Positions 1 to 5,782 of a DNA stretch of 9,327 bases are shown here, one piece after another; within the stretch, counting starts at the first letter, position 1, and each line of letters begins with the position of its first letter. Position numbers and translations under genes: made by a program. The notes under the pieces are model-generated. The model had not been told where the DNA came from and did not search any database. It saw nothing but the letters and a program-made list of their open reading frames with translations. Source of the stretch: Scatosoma sp045652965 (GTDB lineage Bacteria > Bacillota > Clostridia > Christensenellales > Borkfalkiaceae); contig JAZOLI010000080.1 in assembly GCA_045652965.1 (NCBI GenBank), positions 1-9,327 of the forward strand. Reading direction: 5' to 3'.

Positions 1-1
1 C

Positions 2-40
2 CGCCCTGCACGGCAATCGCCGTGCAGGGCGTTAATTTTT
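2..40 (+). terminator. Strong rho-independent terminator of an upstream + strand gene outside the window
   Basis: A perfect 13-bp GC-rich stem (2-14 with 19-31) closed by the 4-nt loop AATC is followed by TTAATTTTTTTT. The T tract lies on the + strand side, so it should end a transcript entering from the left edge, convergent with prfA. The stem itself would also form in the opposite direction, but no downstream T tract for that direction is visible in the window. Confidence 0.85.
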
Positions 41-59
41 TTTCCTTATTATACACCGT

Positions 60-200
60 TAAAACGCGGAAAGTGCGGCAGGTTGCCGCAAAACGAACGT
101 TCCGCCTGACGGGAGTTTACTTTGGCGTAAACGAGCAAGGGTGGGTTGTGCTTTTGCGGATAAAATGCCGTGCTATACGCGTTTCGCTCGCAATAAACGT
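60..200. other. Non-coding gap between the left-edge terminator and prfA; weak hairpins only
   Basis: No convincing gene. Two short perfect hairpins are visible: 74-80 with 84-90 (TGCGGCA arm, 3-nt loop) and 115-120 with 127-132 (GTTTAC arm, 6-nt loop). Read on the minus strand downstream of prfA, neither is followed by a good T run, so prfA has no obvious strong terminator. The first hairpin, followed on the minus strand by CTTTCCGCGTTTT, is the best weak candidate. Confidence 0.4.
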
Positions 201-1268
201 TTAGTCCTGCGAAGCGAGCATAGCTTCTCTATCGGCGATCGCCAATGCTTCCACCATAGAATCAATATCGCCACCGATAAACGCTTCAAGGTTATATTGA
301 CTCAAACCTATGCGGTGATCGGTCACGCGGCTTTGGGGAAAATTGTAGGTGCGTATCCGCTCGCTTCGATCCCCTGTGCCTACCATACTTCTTCGGTTGG
401 CTTCCCTTTCTTTCGCGCTTTGACCGTTATAAAAATCGTATATGCGCGAGCGAAGAACTTTGAACGCGCGTTCTTTGTTTTTCAGTTGCGAACGTTCGTC
501 TTGACAGGTGACGACGATCCCCGTGGGGAAATGGGTGATACGCACGGCGGAAGCAACCTTGTTCACGTTTTGCCCGCCTGCGCCGCCCGAATGGAAAATG
601 TCGATGCGAATATCCTTATCGCTAATTTGCACGTCGATTTCTTCCGCTTCGGGAAGCACGGCAACGGTTGCCGCCGACGTGTGTATACGCCCCTGCGTTT
701 CCGTTGCAGGCACGCGTTGCACGCGGTGTACGCCGCTTTCATATTTTAAAAGTTTGTAAGCGCCCGCGCCCGTCACGTTATACGTCGCTTCTTTCACGCC
801 GCCAAGCTCGGTATCGCTCACGTCGATTTCTTCCACTTTCAAGCGGTGCGCCGCGCAATAATTTTTATACATTTGGCAAAGGTTCGCAGCAAAGAGCGCC
901 GCTTCTTCACCGCCTGTGCCTGCGCGCACTTCCAAGATACAACCGCGCTCGTCGTTTTTATCCTTAGGCAAAAGCAAAATTTTAAGCTCGGATAAAAGAG
1001 TGGCAAGTTTTTCTTTGCAAGCATACGCTTCGTCGCTAAACAGTTTGCGCATTTCCACGTCCGTTTCCGCTTCCGCGGTGGCAAACGCCGCTTGCATCTC
1101 TTCTTCCGTGCGTTTATATTCAACGTATTTTTCCGCCGTTTCCGTAAGCTCCGCTTGCTCTTTGGAATATTTTTGCCACGTATCCATATCCGCGAGCACG
1201 CTCGCATCCGCAAGCTGTTCGGATAAAAATTCGTAGCGTTTTAAAATGTCGTCGAGTTTTTTCAGCAT
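201..1268 (-). CDS. prfA: Peptide chain release factor 1 (RF1)
   Basis: This 355-aa protein, full length for the family, recognises UAA and UAG in the ribosomal A site and triggers release of the finished peptide. The N-terminal coiled-coil domain covers about residues 1-110. The stop-codon reading tripeptide PAT is at 187-189, within a GVHRVQRVPATE context typical of RF1 and not RF2 (which carries SPF). The catalytic GGQ is at 231-233. The signature TYNFPQSRVTDHRIG lies around 307-321. The ATG at 1268 is preceded by GGGAG (1273-1277). The gene begins 13 nt after the stop of the fused yqhQ-prmC gene, whose PrmC half should methylate glutamine 233, so co-transcription makes functional sense. 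Identification is secure. Confidence 0.97.
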   Translation of the reverse strand: MLKKLDDILKRYEFLSEQLADASVLADMDTWQKYSKEQAELTETAEKYVEYKRTEEEMQAAFATAEAETDVEMRKLFSDEAYACKEKLATLLSELKILLLPKDKNDERGCILEVRAGTGGEEAALFAANLCQMYKNYCAAHRLKVEEIDVSDTELGGVKEATYNVTGAGAYKLLKYESGVHRVQRVPATETQGRIHTSAATVAVLPEAEEIDVQISDKDIRIDIFHSGGAGGQNVNKVASAVRITHFPTGIVVTCQDERSQLKNKERAFKVLRSRIYDFYNGQSAKEREANRRSMVGTGDRSERIRTYNFPQSRVTDHRIGLSQYNLEAFIGGDIDSMVEALAIADREAMLASQD

Positions 1269-1281
1269 GTTGCTCCCACTG

Positions 1282-3111
1282 TTAAGTCACAATTTTTACG
1301 TAGCGATCGACGCCGTTAAAATCCTTCACGATCATCGAATAGGCAGACCCACGGAACATTTTAGAAACGGCTTGAGCTTCCCCTTCGCCCACTTCTAAAA
1401 ATATCAAACCGTCGCGGTTGATATATTTAAACGCATCCGCGGAAAAACGGCGATAGATATCCAAGCCGTCCGTGCCGCCATCGAGCGCCAAACGGGGCTC
1501 GTAATCTTTCACTTCCCGTTGCAAAGTTTCAATGTCCGCCGTCGGAATATAAGGCGGATTGCTCACGATCACGTCGAATCTGCCACGAATACGGGTAAAG
1601 AGATCTGATTGCACGAACAACACGTCCGCTTCGTTTGCTTCGGCGTTTTCTTTTGCGAGTTCAAGCGCATCGGCACTAATATCCGTCGCCGTCACTTTGA
1701 TGTTCAAACCACGCTTTTGCGCTTCTTTCGCCACGGCGATTGCAATCGCGCCACTACCCGTACACATATCGAGCACGGAGAAACCATCCTGCAAGGAATT
1801 TACAACCATCATCACAAGCTCTTCCGTTTCAGGGCGGGGAATGAGCACACGCTCGTCCACCTTGATCGTATATCCGCAAAAATCGGTGTCGCCGTAGATA
1901 TACCAAAGCGGTCTACCCGTCATGCGCTGATCTACGATTTTCATAATTTTCTTCGCTTCCGAAGTTTTGATAATTTTCTCTTCGCTCGCCACCGCGCTCT
2001 TGGGGATACCAAGCGTGAGCGCAAAAATCCATTCGGCATCGTCGCCGTCGATTTGCGATTGCGCAAACGCCTTTTTCACGTTTTTAAGCATAACGCTCAT
2101 CTTGCCAGACACAGCAAAGAAACGTTCAGGAATGGTGGGATCCACGTCCATTTTGAGCACCGTCGTAAACGCCGCAATCGCACATTCAATCATGCCGTCT
2201 TCGGGCTCACGAGTCGTCAAGCGTTGGAGAAGCAAACCAGGGAATTTAAAAATTAAGAAAAACTTACTTTTCGTTTTGGCAAGCAAGCGTAAAATTTCAT
2301 AAGAAACGCCCGCCACCACAGGCAAAAGCAAAAGCTTAAACACCACGCGCAAAAAGCTATCGAGCACGCCGTTGCCCGTGTATAACCAATCTGCTACGAT
2401 ATAGTTTGCAAAGGAGAACACAAGTATGCTCACGATCATCACGATAAACAAGAACGTCGTACCACAACGATCGTGCACACGTGAACACGAGCGCACGTTT
2501 TCAATCGTAAGCTCCTTTCCGTTTTCATAACAAGAAATCGTTTTATGTTCCGCGCCGTGGCACATAAACACCCGCTTCAACGACGGGATTAGGGAAATGA
2601 GCAAAATATATGCGATAAACACGAGCAAGCGAATGCCGCCTTCGATCAAATTAAACCAAAGAGCGTCTAAGCCCGTGCTCGTTTTATCAAAAGGGAAAAA
2701 ACCCGTGATAAATTGAGGGAACACGATAAAGATCGCCACCGCAAGCAACACGCCTAAAAACACGGCAAAGCCCGAGAACACGCCGCCTAAATCAATTTTA
2801 TATTTATCCCGAAGCCACTTTTCCGCTTTAGAAGGTGCTTGTTCATCATCGGGCATAGCCACGTCGGCACTACGCATCAGCACGCGGTTGCCATCGACAA
2901 GCGACGTCACGAAATTGACAACGCCGCGAACAAAGGGCAAACGAGAAAACTTGCTCCGCTTTTCGGGCGGATCGAAACGTTCCGTTTCCATTTGGATAAC
3001 CCCGTTCTCATCGCGAACGGCAGTCGCCATTGAAGAGCGTCCACGCATCATAACCCCTTCTATCACCGCCTGTCCGCCGATAGAAGCGCGTTTTTGTTTA
3101 TTCTTTTCCAT
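1282..3111 (-). CDS. prmC: Fusion protein: DUF1385/YqhQ-like membrane domain plus PrmC release-factor glutamine methyltransferase
   Basis: One uninterrupted 609-aa frame contains two proteins usually encoded separately. Residues about 10-320 are DUF1385 (YqhQ-like): GGQAVIEGVMMRG at 12-24, hydrophobic segments near 111-136, 159-177, 219-240 and 255-275, CHGAEHKTISCYE at 184-196, HDRCGTTF at 213-220, and the end motif EPEDGMIECAIAA at 302-314. Residues about 338-609 are a complete PrmC, the SAM-dependent N5-glutamine methyltransferase acting on the GGQ of RF1/RF2: RPETEELV at 426-433, SAM-binding DMCTGSGAIAIA at 448-459, and catalytic NPPY at 518-521. The ATG at 3111 has AAGGAA (3120-3125) 8 nt upstream. 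Internal Met338 (2100) and Met341 lack a visible ribosome binding site, so a single polypeptide is the simplest reading, with PrmC tethered to the membrane. The role of DUF1385 is unknown to me. Confidence 0.93.
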   Translation of the reverse strand: MEKNKQKRASIGGQAVIEGVMMRGRSSMATAVRDENGVIQMETERFDPPEKRSKFSRLPFVRGVVNFVTSLVDGNRVLMRSADVAMPDDEQAPSKAEKWLRDKYKIDLGGVFSGFAVFLGVLLAVAIFIVFPQFITGFFPFDKTSTGLDALWFNLIEGGIRLLVFIAYILLISLIPSLKRVFMCHGAEHKTISCYENGKELTIENVRSCSRVHDRCGTTFLFIVMIVSILVFSFANYIVADWLYTGNGVLDSFLRVVFKLLLLPVVAGVSYEILRLLAKTKSKFFLIFKFPGLLLQRLTTREPEDGMIECAIAAFTTVLKMDVDPTIPERFFAVSGKMSVMLKNVKKAFAQSQIDGDDAEWIFALTLGIPKSAVASEEKIIKTSEAKKIMKIVDQRMTGRPLWYIYGDTDFCGYTIKVDERVLIPRPETEELVMMVVNSLQDGFSVLDMCTGSGAIAIAVAKEAQKRGLNIKVTATDISADALELAKENAEANEADVLFVQSDLFTRIRGRFDVIVSNPPYIPTADIETLQREVKDYEPRLALDGGTDGLDIYRRFSADAFKYINRDGLIFLEVGEGEAQAVSKMFRGSAYSMIVKDFNGVDRYVKIVT

Positions 3112-3143
3112 TTTTATAATTCCTTAAAACGTAAAAAATGCAA

Positions 3144-3172
3144 GAAAAGAGCTTTAAGCCGCGCCTTAAAGC
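3144..3172 (-). terminator. Probable terminator of rpmE transcription (minus strand)
   Basis: A perfect 8-bp inverted repeat (GCTTTAAG at 3151-3158, CTTAAAGC at 3165-3172, 6-nt loop) is followed on the minus strand by the T-rich stretch TCTTTTCTTGCATTTTTT. It lies 290 bp beyond the rpmE stop because the palindromic element sits in between. It is moderately stable and not very GC-rich, so it may only partly separate rpmE from yqhQ-prmC. No clear promoter for yqhQ-prmC is visible after it, so read-through is likely. Confidence 0.5.
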
Positions 3173-3181
3173 TCGAATTCT

Positions 3182-3460
3182 TAGTCAAGTCAATGCAATC
3201 CGAACAAGTCCAAAAGGCGGCTTTTCCGCACTTTTTAGCTCGTCGTCATTATAATACGAGCGTATTATTGCTTCCTCCTCGCCCAAAATCATCTGAAAAT
3301 ACGCTCTTTTGGATGCGAAGCAATTTCTGGTAGGCAAATCTCGAGGGTAGCCAAGGCGAAATCCGCAGGCAAACCTGCACGGTTTGTCAAGGATTTTCAA
3401 CGCAGTATAACCCGAAATTTGCCACCAAAAATCTTCGTTCGGATTATACTGACTTGACTA
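3182..3460. repeat. 279-bp palindromic element with 23-bp terminal inverted repeats (MITE-like or structured-RNA element)
   Basis: The ends 3182-3204 and 3438-3460 are inverted repeats matching at 20 of 23 positions. Each end begins with TA, compatible with TA target duplication of Tc1/mariner (IS630)-type elements. The interior is dense with further inverted repeats: 3403-3416 with 3438-3451 (13/14), 3329-3343 with 3413-3426 (one extra base), 3359-3364 with 3391-3396 enclosing 3370-3375 with 3381-3386, 3258-3266 with 3298-3306 (perfect 9 bp), and the palindrome 3251-3268. The right end lies one base from the rpmE stop codon. A TTG-started 71-aa frame (3185-3400, minus) runs through it and stops inside the left repeat. 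It resembles no protein I know, and I treat it as a by-product. No transposase is present, so if mobile it is non-autonomous. Confidence 0.6.
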
Positions 3461-3461
3461 C

Positions 3462-3665
3462 TTAAAGACCGTATCTCTTCTTGAACTTATCCACACGCCC
3501 ACCAGCATCAACCAATTTTTGTTTGCCAGTGAAGAAAGGATGACAGTTGCTGCAAATGTCCACTTTAAGGACTTCGCAATCTTTCGTCGTTCCCGTTTTG
3601 AAGGTCGCACCGCAAGCGCACGTTACGGTCACTTCGTGATAGTTAGGATGGATTTCCGCTTTCAT
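3462..3665 (-). CDS. rpmE: 50S ribosomal protein L31, zinc-binding (C+) type
   Basis: This 67-aa large-subunit ribosomal protein has normal family length. The N-terminal MKAEIHPNYHEVTVTCACG is the classic L31 start. C16 and C18 (CAC) with C38 and C41 (CSNC, followed by HPF) form the Cys4 zinc site that defines the zinc-replete paralogue; the zinc-free form lacks these cysteines. It ends with the usual basic tail FKKRYGL. The start is supported by GAGGTG (3673-3678) 7 nt upstream of ATG and by a consensus promoter at 3710-3738. In many Bacillota rpmE heads the DUF1385-prmC-prfA cluster, and it does so here, but a 279-bp palindromic element separates it from the next gene. Confidence 0.97.
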   Translation of the reverse strand: MKAEIHPNYHEVTVTCACGATFKTGTTKDCEVLKVDICSNCHPFFTGKQKLVDAGGRVDKFKKRYGL

Positions 3666-3709
3666 TTCTATTCACCTCGCTATTCGTTTTTCATTTTTTG
3701 TGCTTCACA

Positions 3710-3738
3710 ATTATAACGCTTTTTTTTATCCTCGTCAA
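3710..3738 (-). promoter_or_regulatory. Consensus sigma-A promoter of rpmE
   Basis: On the minus strand, TTGACG (3733-3738) and TATAAT (3710-3715) are separated by exactly 17 nt, about 45 nt upstream of the rpmE ATG. This near-perfect vegetative promoter suits a ribosomal protein gene and probably also drives yqhQ-prmC and prfA by read-through. Confidence 0.85.
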
Positions 3739-3767
3739 CTGTTTTTAACACAATTTATAAAAAATAG

Positions 3768-3796
3768 TTGCAAATTTCCTGAAAATGCGTTATACT
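3768..3796 (+). promoter_or_regulatory. Sigma-A promoter of the dehydrogenase-like gene
   Basis: TTGCAA (3768-3773) and TATACT (3791-3796) are spaced by 17 nt on the + strand, about 74 nt upstream of the ATG at 3870. It is back to back with the rpmE promoter, their -35 boxes about 30 bp apart. The leader of about 65 nt shows the repeated string GTGGCGTGTGGCGTGG-like sequence but no recognisable riboswitch. Confidence 0.75.
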
Positions 3797-3869
3797 TATC
3801 TTGCTGGCGTGTGGCGTGGCGATATTTGCCCGCCCAATTTAACGCGAAAACAAGGAAACTGGTCAAATT

Positions 3870-4868
3870 ATGAAAGTATGGCAACTTGCGTATCCACACA
3901 ACTTACAACGCGTTCTTTCACCCGATCTGAAACTTGATTTGGATAAAGTTAAGGTTAAGATCACCAAGGCGCTGCTCACCGAATCAGACGTCGCGGTATA
4001 TACGGGCGCGATTAAAGTGAAATCGCCTTTTATCCCCGGCCGCTTTGCAATCGGGCAGGTGACGGAAGCGAACGAAGATTCCTTTATTAGAAAGGGCGAG
4101 AGAGTTTATCTTGCGGGCGTCACCGAAGACGAGCTTTCTTTAAGCGGTTTGAAGATCGCCGGCGAAACCGCCGACGGGTTTTATCGTGATTTTTGCCTTG
4201 CAGGCGTAGACGACGTGTATCCTTTGCCTGCTTCGGTATCCGACGAAGCGGCGTTCTTAATCGACGCAATCGCGCTTGCCGAGCGTGTTGTCGACGAAAT
4301 GCAAATCAGCGTGGGGCAACATATTCTCGTGCTTGGCGGCGGCTTATACGCAAACGTACTTTGCCAAATTTTAATCTATCACCGCGCCGTGCCCATTTTA
4401 GCGGACAACAATGCCGAACGGCTTTCGCGCGCAAAAAAGAGCGGCATTTATTATACCTTCCCCAACGACGAAACGCTTAAAAACAACGTTTTGAACGTGA
4501 CGGGTGGCAAACTTGCCGACGGAGCGGTTTATCTCACCTACGGCAATCGTTGCGAGCCGTCGGTTATTTTCCCGCTCGTAAAACGCGATTCGTTCGTGAC
4601 GTTTTGCGCCCCCACTTACAAGAGCTTGCCAGTGAATTTGGAATATGCACTCAAAAATAACGTGACCATCAAAGGCATCACCGAAAGCCGCGAATATGTT
4701 TCCACCGCCATCAACTTGCTTGCAAACAAGGCGGTCAACTTTGCGCAATTCCCCTATGCGAGCTATAAGGAAGAACAGCTCCCCGAGCTCATGGAAAAAT
4801 ATGCCGCGCTTGTTGAAAGCGGCGCAAGCCTTCCCGAGCAAATGGACGTGATTAAATTTATTTTCTAA
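3870..4868 (+). CDS. Medium-chain dehydrogenase/reductase-like protein lacking zinc ligands
   Basis: This 332-aa protein has the two-domain layout of zinc alcohol dehydrogenases: a GroES-like N-terminal part (about 25-120) and a Rossmann domain (about 145-270). The nucleotide loop ILVLGGGLYA at 152-161 and the acid D179 after strand 2 suggest NAD(H) binding, though the third glycine of GxGxxG is replaced by alanine. The catalytic zinc sites are gone: the usual ICGSD segment reads LTESD (36-40), so Cys becomes T37, and the PGHE segment reads PGRF (56-59). The structural Cys4 zinc lobe is also absent. It may be a zinc-independent reductase or a divergent non-catalytic member; the substrate is unknown. 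A weak AAGGA (3852-3856) sits rather far, 13 nt, from the ATG. Its promoter is clear, and it is probably co-transcribed with the phosphodiesterase 19 nt downstream. Confidence 0.8.
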   Translation: MKVWQLAYPHNLQRVLSPDLKLDLDKVKVKITKALLTESDVAVYTGAIKVKSPFIPGRFAIGQVTEANEDSFIRKGERVYLAGVTEDELSLSGLKIAGETADGFYRDFCLAGVDDVYPLPASVSDEAAFLIDAIALAERVVDEMQISVGQHILVLGGGLYANVLCQILIYHRAVPILADNNAERLSRAKKSGIYYTFPNDETLKNNVLNVTGGKLADGAVYLTYGNRCEPSVIFPLVKRDSFVTFCAPTYKSLPVNLEYALKNNVTIKGITESREYVSTAINLLANKAVNFAQFPYASYKEEQLPELMEKYAALVESGASLPEQMDVIKFIF

Positions 4869-4887
4869 TTTTTTAAGCAGGGTTTTT

Positions 4888-5442
4888 ATGAAATATATTA
4901 TCGCTTCGGATATACACGGCTCCGCCTATTGGTGCGACAAGCTTTTAAAGGCGTTTGATAAAGAAAACGCAGATAGATTGCTGCTTCTCGGCGATCTTTT
5001 ATACCACGGTCCGCGCAACCCTTTCCCCCAAGATTATTCTTGCCCTGCGGTGTTTGCAGCTTTGAACGCGCGCAAAGACAAAATCACCGCTATCCGCGGA
5101 AACTGCGATAGCGAAGTGGATCAAATGGTACTCGAATTCCCCATGCTCGCCGATTACGCGTTAGTGGGCGATCAAGGTAGAACGCTGTTTTTAACGCACG
5201 GGCATTTATTCGATGCGCAAACCCCACCCCCTTTAAAACAGGGCGACGTGCTTTTCAACGGACATTTCCACGCACCCTGCCATAAAGAACTTTCAAACGG
5301 CGCAATCTATGCAAACTGCGGCTCAGTGTCGCTTCCCAAGGACGGCACACCCCATTCTTATATCGTCTACGAGAACGGCACGCTCACGTGGAAAAATTTA
5401 GAAACGGAAAAAACGTTCGACGTTTTCTCTTTAAACGCTTGA
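4888..5442 (+). CDS. YfcE-like metallophosphodiesterase
   Basis: At 184 aa, this has the length typical of the YfcE/MJ0936-like family of small calcineurin-type phosphoesterases. All metal-binding motifs are present in order: DIH (D8, H10), GD at 35-36, GNCD at 71-74 (family GNHD/GNCD form), THGH at 103-106 and GHFHAP at 125-130. Such enzymes use two divalent metals to hydrolyse phosphodiesters in vitro; the physiological substrate is generally unknown. No signal peptide is present, so it should be cytosolic. The ribosome binding site is weak (AGGG at 4879-4882, 5 nt before ATG), consistent with translation coupled to the dehydrogenase-like gene 19 nt upstream. Its TGA stop (5440-5442) overlaps the -35 box of the next promoter. 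No terminator follows it. Confidence 0.9.
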   Translation: MKYIIASDIHGSAYWCDKLLKAFDKENADRLLLLGDLLYHGPRNPFPQDYSCPAVFAALNARKDKITAIRGNCDSEVDQMVLEFPMLADYALVGDQGRTLFLTHGHLFDAQTPPPLKQGDVLFNGHFHAPCHKELSNGAIYANCGSVSLPKDGTPHSYIVYENGTLTWKNLETEKTFDVFSLNA

Positions 5443-5467
5443 CAGTTTTGAAAAAAAGTGATATCAT
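5439..5467 (+). promoter_or_regulatory. Sigma-A promoter of the Trp T-box leader
   Basis: A perfect TTGACA (5439-5444) and TATCAT (5462-5467) are separated by 17 nt, placing the start of transcription near 5474, just before the T-box stem I. The -35 box overlaps the stop codon of the upstream phosphodiesterase gene. Confidence 0.85.
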
Positions 5468-5473
5468 ATTTGA

Positions 5474-5765
5474 AACCGATGAATAAGAAGAGTACCTTTC
5501 GATTGAAACGGCACAGAGAGTTGCAGGCGGTGGAATTGCAGCGCGGATCGCGATAGGGAATGGGCTTATGAGGGCGAACGAACACGCAAAGCTTGAAAAT
5601 GCAATTTTTGCGTTAGTAGCAATCGACGGGTGCTGCACCCGTAAAAGGGCAGAGCGTATGATTGTACGCGATAAGCGGACTTGAAAAAAGTCAATTTGGG
5701 TGGCACCGCGGTATGAACATATCGTCCCAAGCAATGGAAAATTCCATTGCTTGGGCTTTTTATTT
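5474..5765 (+). promoter_or_regulatory. T-box riboswitch, predicted tRNA-Trp specificity (UGG specifier), controlling trpB2
   Basis: All T-box hallmarks are present. Stem I base pairs 5483-5487 with 5565-5569, and above the specifier loop 5495-5501 pairs with 5551-5557 with one mismatch. The loop has AGTA on the 5' side (5491-5494) and GGAA-TGG-G on the 3' side, making the specifier TGG (5561-5563), the Trp codon. The AG bulge AGAGAG is at 5515-5520. Further hairpins are 5584-5590/5607-5613, 5626-5632/5636-5642, 5654-5658/5665-5669 and 5678-5682/5688-5692. The T-box motif TGGGTGGCACCGCGG is at 5697-5711. TTGGG (5696-5700) can pair with CCCAA (5726-5730) as antiterminator, competing with the terminator. 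Expected behaviour: uncharged tRNA-Trp allows read-through into trpB2. Confidence 0.92.
5726..5765 (+). terminator. Regulated terminator of the T-box leader
   Basis: A 14-bp perfect stem (5726-5739 with 5742-5755, formally a 2-nt loop, so the top pairs probably open) is followed by CTTTTTATTTT. Its 5' arm begins with CCCAA, which the T-box region can sequester, giving the mutually exclusive antiterminator. Confidence 0.9.
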
Positions 5766-5782
5766 TATCAAGGAGATATATT

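Noticed and set aside
48..53. TATAAT on the minus strand near the left edge
   Set aside because: No acceptable -35 box is found at the right spacing (GCACTT), and no gene start is visible before the edge.
141..759. Long + strand frames opposite prfA (202 aa and 83 aa)
   Set aside because: They are antisense shadows of prfA, whose motifs are complete on the minus strand. They have no family resemblance and no ribosome binding site.
2090..2100. Separate prmC gene starting at Met338 or Met341 of the fusion
   Set aside because: No Shine-Dalgarno-like sequence lies upstream on the minus strand (TCTGGCAAG) and the frame is continuous with DUF1385. Internal initiation is not excluded but is not supported.
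3113..3143. Possible promoter TTGCAT-19 nt-TATAAA directly before yqhQ-prmC
   Set aside because: The -10-like box would lie 1-2 nt from the start codon and overlap the ribosome binding site region; it is best explained as AT-rich leader.
3185..3400. 71-aa open frame on the minus strand inside the palindromic element
   Set aside because: It starts with TTG and lacks a convincing ribosome binding site. It ends inside the left terminal repeat, and its sequence is dictated by nested inverted repeats. Copies of such an element may be annotated as hypothetical proteins, but I see no support for translation.
5747..5782. Upstream TTG start that would add 12 residues to trpB2
   Set aside because: The codon lies inside the 3' arm of the T-box terminator and has no ribosome binding site, while ATG at 5783 has AGGAGA at ideal spacing.
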